Assembly (NCBI RefSeq): GCF_026460885.1
Contig: NZ_JAOVZW010000034.1
Coordinates: 1-36,011 of the forward strand
From: Chryseobacterium formosum
GTDB taxonomy: Bacteria; Bacteroidota; Bacteroidia; Flavobacteriales; Weeksellaceae
Length of the DNA: 36,011 nucleotides
Direction: 5' to 3'
Under the pieces are notes generated by a model. The model was not told the DNA's origin. It ran no database searches and was given only the letters and a program-made list of their open reading frames with translations. The position numbers and the translations under genes were made by a program. Below are positions 32,056 to 36,011 of the stretch, piece by piece. Position 1 is the first letter of the stretch. Each line of letters begins with the position of its first letter.

Positions 32056-32671
32056 TTATTTCATAGCAGTTATTGCCTTTTCAGATTCCATTAAATGATG
32101 CTCCAATGCAGGAATTTCCCCATCCGCAAAGGCTTTTAAAGAAGCTTGAGAACCATCGCTAGATTCTTTTTTAAAGTCAGCAATTGTTTGTTTGTGATCA
32201 ACAACCATTTGCTCCGTGTATGCACGATCAAATTCGGCACCTTTTTTAGCTTTTAATTCGTCGTATTTTTTTTTGTTGTGCAGCATCAACCTTTGCCGGC
32301 AAAGTATGAGCACTTGCAGTCGCCCATTGTTTAAGTTCATCATTTGCTTTCGTATGATCTTTTACCATCATCTCTCCTAAAATTTTCACTGTAGGATTTG
32401 TTGTATTTTTAACAGCAAGTTCTCCTGCCATTACTTCCATCATTCCGCCTTTCGCTGCCGCATCTGCAAATTTTTTGTCTTGATCACTCAAAGAAGCAGA
32501 TTCTTCAGCACTTGCAGAAGTTGTTGCAGAATTACCTGTCATCGTTGTATCGGAACCTGATGGAGCAGACATTTCAACAGAATCATTCTGATTATTGTTG
32601 GTTAAAGTTTCTTTTTTGTTACACGATACCGCCGTAGCGACTGCTAAAAGCATTACAATTGATTTTTTCCT
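32056..32671 (-). pseudogene. DUF4142 lipoprotein gene, start codon lost and frameshifted
   Basis: Two overlapping frames together encode one DUF4142 (ferritin-like helical) lipoprotein. The first frame has a lipobox (AVATAVSC), a disordered S/T/N-rich linker and the domain start (DQKFADAAAKGGMMEVMAGE-like, ILGEMMVKDHTKANDELK). It shifts at a run of nine A (minus strand, about 32266-32274); with eight A it would read on as QQKKYDELKAKKG into the second frame, which ends at 32056. The expected start codon at 32671 reads AGG, so the signal peptide would be RKKSIVMLLAVATAVSC; an ATG at 32653 leaves a signal without its basic part. The gene sits 24 bases or more downstream of DUF892 in its operon. 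Confidence 0.82.
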
Positions 32672-32695
32672 AATAATATTTAATAATTAGTTGCC

Positions 32696-33256
32696 TTAAT
32701 CTATATCAGCTTCCGCAGCTTCAAAGTTAATTGAATTATATGCAGACTCTGTCAACAATGAATCTGCTTCTTTCTCTTCTGCCAAAGTAGCTTCTAGCAG
32801 AGAGGCAATTTCTTCTTCACCTAATGTTTTTGCAAAGGCAACTAAGGTTCCGTAGGAAGCTATTTCATAATGTTCAATCTTTTGAGAAGCAGAAATTATT
32901 CCTGCATCTCTCACCGGACCTTCTTCTGTTTCCTCCATAATGCTTTCACCCTCCTTGATTAAACCTTCCATTGCATTGCATTTTTTTCCACGATTTGATT
33001 CTACAAGAATTTCAAAGATTTTATCAAGTCTTTCTACTTGTCCTTGTGTCACGACAACATGTTCTTCAATAGCCGTAACAAGCTTTGGTTCACTGGCATT
33101 TTTTGCCATTTTAGGTAAAGATTTAAGCAAAGCCCTTTCAGCATATACAATATCTTTTAGCTCATCGATAAATAATTCTTTCAGCCCCTCGGCTGCAGAA
33201 GATTTTACTTTGACTTTACCTTGAGAATTTTCATTCTGATTTTCTGTCTTTTTCAT
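32696..33256 (-). CDS. DUF892 ferritin-like protein (YciE/YciF family)
   Basis: A 186-residue helical protein with the YciF signature LKELFIDELKDIVYAERALLKSLPKMAKNA at residues 25-54, the central EEHVVVTQGQVERLDKIFE, and SQKIEHYEIASYGTL near 130. E and H residues in these helices (E33, E42, E63-E64-H66, E129-H130-E132) fit a di-metal ferritin-like site as described for YciF. The N-terminal 20 residues are a Lys/Gln/Asn-rich extension. The family is induced by stress in enterobacteria, with unclear function. It is the first gene of the operon with DUF4142 and a 43-residue protein, about 31 bases from a predicted Crp/Fnr-controlled start. Confidence 0.93.
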   Translation of the reverse strand: MKKTENQNENSQGKVKVKSSAAEGLKELFIDELKDIVYAERALLKSLPKMAKNASEPKLVTAIEEHVVVTQGQVERLDKIFEILVESNRGKKCNAMEGLIKEGESIMEETEEGPVRDAGIISASQKIEHYEIASYGTLVAFAKTLGEEEIASLLEATLAEEKEADSLLTESAYNSINFEAAEADID

Positions 33257-33293
33257 AATAATACATTTAATTGATTTCGTTCTGTGTTATCAA

Positions 33294-33338
33294 CAAATAT
33301 CTTTCATAATAAGATGATGCGTTATGACATTAGTCATA
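33294..33338 (-). promoter_or_regulatory. Crp/Fnr-type operator and -7 box of the DUF892 operon
   Basis: Operator TTATGACATTAGTCATAA at 33322-33339 is a perfect 7-4-7 palindrome, the best site in the window. The minus-strand box GATATTTG at 33294-33301 (one mismatch to TAnnTTTG) is 29.5 bp from the centre. The predicted start is near 33288. The remaining gap up to 33600 shows no gene; TACATTTA at 33577-33584 is a possible -7 box for the response regulator gene. Confidence 0.75.
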
Positions 33339-33600
33339 ATAGTATCATCTACTTAATTTAGGTGTAGTAATTAAATAAATTTAAGCGACTGATTAAAAGA
33401 TTGATGATGAATTATCTAAATAAATATTCAGGAATTTATCAGTAACGAATAATTATTAACAGCTTCAGTTTCATATATGCTTCCCACCATAAAATATTGA
33501 TTAAAAGCACTATATCTTATAATAAATTTTGAATGATCAAAAATTGATTTTTAGAAATGAATTATTTCAATTTGATTACATTTACAATAAATAAATATAA

Positions 33601-33957
33601 ATGGATAAAACAGTTGTTCTGATTCAGGATAATGAAGAAATCTTAGATATAATGGATGAAGTTTTGACTGATGAGGGATTCGAAGTCATTTCATCATTGA
33701 CTCCAGAACCGATTGAAAAACTCGAGGAAATAGAACCTGACGTCCTTATCATTGATGACCACATACAAGGAAAAAAGAGTGGATCAGAAGTAATTGCAGA
33801 ATTAAAGTCAGATCCTTCAACAGAAAATCTGGCGGCAGTATTAACTTCAACTTCCTTTGATTTACCTGAAAAGGCAAAGGAATGTTCTGCTGATGATTAT
33901 ATTGAAAAACCGTTTGATATTGATCACATGATTGATATCGTTAAGCAGAATTCTTAG
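33601..33957 (+). CDS. Single-domain response regulator (CheY-like receiver)
   Basis: A 118-residue receiver domain with no output domain. The phospho-acceptor is D52 in PDVLIIDD; the acidic pocket is D10 and E12 (IQDNEE), the switch Thr/Ser lies at 82-83 (LTSTS), and the conserved lysine is K103 in IEKPF. No histidine kinase gene is adjacent, so the partner is elsewhere. It would pass a phosphate or bind another protein. It is transcribed alone, diverging from the DUF892 operon. Confidence 0.92.
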   Translation: MDKTVVLIQDNEEILDIMDEVLTDEGFEVISSLTPEPIEKLEEIEPDVLIIDDHIQGKKSGSEVIAELKSDPSTENLAAVLTSTSFDLPEKAKECSADDYIEKPFDIDHMIDIVKQNS

Positions 33958-34074
33958 AGTTAAAACTTCGCTAAACCAAATTGCTTTAAATTCTTAAACT
34001 ACTCTTTAATCCAAAGAGTTGTAGGATAATATATTGCAAATACTTTTTTTAGTCTCTTTTATGGTACAAACTAC

Positions 34075-34680
34075 CTATTTAAAGTCTAACAAACCATCTG
34101 TAAGACATTTCCACTCTATTTTTGAAAACCCAAACATACCGCCTATTGCAATCATAAAATTTCTAAACTTACTTAGTGCTGAAACTTTATAATTTGGTGT
34201 TTCATTACGGCCATGAACGCTTACTTTCAAACAACTATTTTCTTTTGAAATTATGAATGTTGAAGTTGCTTTGGATGTGTAAAAATGAGCAACACCAAAA
34301 TGGAGTTTTGCTCCCGGCATTTTGCAGGGTGAGCATTCTAATAAGTAATACTCTGACAAATAATCTTTACTTTCTTCAATTCTTATGATCTGAACCCAAT
34401 CATAATTATTTCCTTCACGTAAACCTGGACCAAGAATTTTAATCCTTATAAAATCCTTTAATTTAGGTTTTGAATTAATAGTTATCCCGCTGCTGTTGCA
34501 TAATCTGAATTCAGCAGAAAGACTTCCACAGTATTCCATCCAATGATTAATATCAAAAAAACGGTCTTTTAAAATTTCATATTGACTGCTAATATCTGCT
34601 TCACTCTTTTTGAAACTTTCCGTGTCGTGAGCACTTCCTATAATCTGTTTTGGGAGTTTAAAATCTTCTTTATACTTCAT
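34075..34680 (-). CDS. Hypothetical protein, about 200 residues
   Basis: A 201-residue protein from the ATG at 34680 (MKYKEDFKLP); an in-frame ATG at 34707 would add nine residues (MYKRQKQKI), and the ATG at 34680 is preferred. It is soluble and beta-rich in the middle (IRIKILGPGLREGNNYDWVQIIRIEES, EYYLLECSPCKMPG, LHFGVAHFYTSKATSTFII). Features to note are the CSPCKMPG cysteine pair and VSVHGRNE. There is no signal peptide; a weakly hydrophobic stretch (FMIAIGGMFGF) is near the end. No family is recognised. It lies downstream of crp paralogue 4 on the same strand (146 bases), and could be its target or neighbour only. Confidence 0.7.
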   Translation of the reverse strand: MKYKEDFKLPKQIIGSAHDTESFKKSEADISSQYEILKDRFFDINHWMEYCGSLSAEFRLCNSSGITINSKPKLKDFIRIKILGPGLREGNNYDWVQIIRIEESKDYLSEYYLLECSPCKMPGAKLHFGVAHFYTSKATSTFIISKENSCLKVSVHGRNETPNYKVSALSKFRNFMIAIGGMFGFSKIEWKCLTDGLLDFK

Positions 34681-34826
34681 AATTTTTTGTTTTTGACGTT
34701 TATACACTTAGTCATATTGTACATAAAACTGGAGAATTAGTTAATTAATTAAGCTAAACCTTCATCAATCAAAGATTAATTGTAATAAATTTTTATATGA
34801 ACAGTTAAAACTTTTATCAGTATTCT

Positions 34827-35444
34827 TTAGAGTGTATTTGCATTGTTTTTAATAAAAATTTTACCATCAATAATCTCGACCAGATTTTCATTCTCCATTA
34901 TTTTAACGGTTCGTATTACTGTCTCAACTCTCAATCCTGTTAACGAAGCCAATTGCTGTCTCGTGTAAGGAACTTCATATTGAATTGATTTAGACTGCAT
35001 TTTTAGTTTTTTGAAGTGGTTGATCACCAATAAAATCCTTCCACGTGGATCACTATATGCCATTTTGTTGATCAACATAAAATTATAATTTACTTTCTCA
35101 GAAATATACTCAAGGAGCTTGATCAGCGTTTTTGGATAAGTATTTAAAAGTTCATAAAATTCTTCCTTTGATAGAACATAAATGCTACTATGACTTAAAG
35201 CTACTGCGTTAACATTATAAAGATTATCCGAAAATAAAAATGTTTCCCCAACAGGATCTCCTGCATTCGAAAAATCGTGAATAAATTGATTTTTGCCACT
35301 TTTATCACTGGTAATCTTTAAATATCCGCTTTCAACTTGAAAATAGCAGCCCGAACTATCATCTACTGAAAACAGATGTTCGTTCTTATCAAGAGTTATT
35401 AATTTGGCTCCATAATCGGTAAGCAGCTTTTCACTAATAATCAT
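34827..35444 (-). CDS. Crp/Fnr family transcriptional regulator (paralogue 4)
   Basis: A 205-residue regulator from the ATG at 35444 (MIISEKLLTDYG), which aligns with the starts of the other paralogues; a frame-open start at 35516 would begin within a few bases of the predicted transcription start. The beta roll (KNEHLFSVDDSSGCYFQVESGYLKI, GETFLFSDNLYNVNAVAL), dimer helix and winged helix are intact. The recognition segment is YTRQQLASLTGLRVETVIRTVKIMENE, practically identical to paralogues 1 and 2. Its promoter carries the operator at 35558. Loss of the usual FREG/FRE motif in the first strand (FSVDD) sets it slightly apart. Confidence 0.93.
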   Translation of the reverse strand: MIISEKLLTDYGAKLITLDKNEHLFSVDDSSGCYFQVESGYLKITSDKSGKNQFIHDFSNAGDPVGETFLFSDNLYNVNAVALSHSSIYVLSKEEFYELLNTYPKTLIKLLEYISEKVNYNFMLINKMAYSDPRGRILLVINHFKKLKMQSKSIQYEVPYTRQQLASLTGLRVETVIRTVKIMENENLVEIIDGKIFIKNNANTL

Positions 35445-35527
35445 AATCCGTAGTTTTATTTTGATCAGACAATTTTGAAGATTATTTGCACAAATAATTT
35501 TAATCATCTTTATCATTATAGAATATT

Positions 35528-35573
35528 CTAAAGTACAAACAACTTGTATGCTTTCATTATGACCGTAGTCATG
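35528..35573 (-). promoter_or_regulatory. Crp/Fnr-type operator and -7 box of paralogue 4
   Basis: Operator TATGAC-CGTA-GTCATG at 35558-35573 (one mismatch). The minus-strand box TACTTTAG at 35528-35535 (one mismatch to TAnnTTTG) is 30.5 bp from the centre. The predicted start is near 35522, about 77 bases before the 35444 start codon. Confidence 0.6.
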
Positions 35574-35647
35574 ACATTATAAGTTCACTACCGCAAGCGC
35601 CGAAATATTTTTAGGTTTGATATTTTTAAAGCATTCAATTTTAATAA

Positions 35648-35688
35648 AAAACAATAATCCCTCGCATTTTGCGAGGGATTATTGTTTT
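35648..35688. terminator. Strong bidirectional hairpin terminator
   Basis: AAAACAATAATCCCTCGCA at 35648-35666 pairs perfectly with the matching arm at 35670-35688 (19 bp, 3-base loop). It probably ends a minus-strand gene lying beyond the right edge. Confidence 0.85.
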
Positions 35689-35704
35689 ACTTTCCATCCT
35701 TATC

Positions 35705-35733
35705 TTTTTGGTGATACTCAAGTTCACCAAAAA
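35705..35733. repeat. Hairpin
   Basis: TTTTTGGTGA at 35705-35714 pairs with TCACCAAAAA at 35724-35733, with a 9-base loop that can add three inner pairs. Confidence 0.55.
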
Positions 35734-35809
35734 TTTTGTGCTTATGTTTAAGAAAAATATTTTTATCCCTTTTCAAAAATATTTTTACCAGACCTTTCAA
35801 GCCCCCCCG

Positions 35810-35837
35810 CTGCTCAAAGTCGGGAGACTTTGAGCAG
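35810..35837. repeat. Hairpin next to a C7 run
   Basis: CTGCTCAAAGTC at 35810-35821 pairs with GACTTTGAGCAG at 35826-35837 (4-base loop GGGA), two bases right of a run of seven C (35802-35808). The remaining 170 bases to the window end show no protein-like frame. Confidence 0.6.
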
Positions 35838-36011
35838 ATAAAAATAAAATCTCTTTATTTTACGAGGTTTATCAATATGATAGAAATAAAATCCAGAATA
35901 ACAGATATTTTCATGATATGAGGAAAATAATCGGTGGAAGTCACCCCTTAATAAAACGACATTGCATCGGAGGCAAAAAAACTATAGGTTCATTGTAAAC
36001 TGATGTAATAT

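Noticed and set aside
34701..34716. Half-operator TATACA-CTTA-GTCATA before the 200-residue hypothetical gene
   Set aside because: Only one half matches and the expected -7 position falls inside the coding start.
35736..35921. 61-codon plus-strand ORF at the right end
   Set aside because: It starts with GTG, runs through a perfect 12-bp hairpin and a C7 run, and has no protein-like pattern.

Overview
The window comes from a low-GC Bacteroidota genome, most probably a Chryseobacterium-like member of the Flavobacteriia/Weeksellaceae. The grounds are a SprB-repeat surface protein with an Ig-like domain, TAnnTTTG-type -7 promoter boxes, near-absent Shine-Dalgarno sequences, and families typical of the group (CCC-motif membrane protein, DUF4142, DUF6766, Bacteroidota-type fumarate reductase iron-sulfur subunit). 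No rRNA, tRNA, CRISPR array, transposase or integrase was seen.

Layout. (1) 1-5780, minus strand: three tandem phage-tail-collar (MdpB-like) proteins, then a periplasmic-binding-protein-like protein without signal peptide, a formyltransferase, and the start of a large secreted SprB-repeat adhesin that runs off the left edge. (2) 6395-11240: a cupin, then a set of glycosyltransferase 2, NodS-like methyltransferase, PIG-L deacetylase and acyl-CoA dehydrogenase, preceded by a decayed gene. (3) 11309-18516: a stress block. The minus-strand operon is lipoprotein, SDR, DUF6766, katE catalase and zinc alcohol dehydrogenase; the divergent plus-strand operon is a PA2169-type four-helix protein and a general-stress SDR. 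(4) 18517-26155: a Crp/Fnr regulator, an FAD-Rieske oxidoreductase, a glycosyltransferase/glf/GH1-like operon, an orphan SdhB/FrdB paralogue and a small protein. (5) 26600-36011: a candidate small RNA, three more Crp/Fnr regulators, CcoG, CinA-like and CCC-motif proteins, DUF892 (YciF-like) and DUF4142 stress proteins, a single-domain response regulator and an unknown protein.

The main result is a shared regulatory grammar. Eleven intergenic sites fit TATGAY-N4-RTCATA (an Fnr-spaced palindrome), four of them with one or two mismatches per half. In every case the site centre lies 29.5 or 30.5 bp from a TAnnTTTG/A-like -7 box, i.e. about -42 from the predicted start, the class II activator position. 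The sites precede all four crp/fnr genes, the katE operon, the PA2169-SDR operon, the acyl-CoA dehydrogenase operon, the glycosyltransferase-glf operon, the FrdB-like gene, a small protein gene, the CCC/CinA operon, the DUF892 operon and a candidate small RNA. Two of the sites can serve divergent genes on both sides. The four Crp/Fnr paralogues have nearly identical recognition helices, so the region looks like a self- and cross-regulated stress/redox regulon packed in one place. One crp promoter carries a (GATAT)9 microsatellite whose last unit forms half of its operator.

Decay is visible in places: a DUF4142 lipoprotein gene has lost its start codon (AGG) and its frame (A9 run), and a short gene remnant lies in the acyl-CoA dehydrogenase leader. 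All assignments rest on reading motifs and families by eye; no database search was run.
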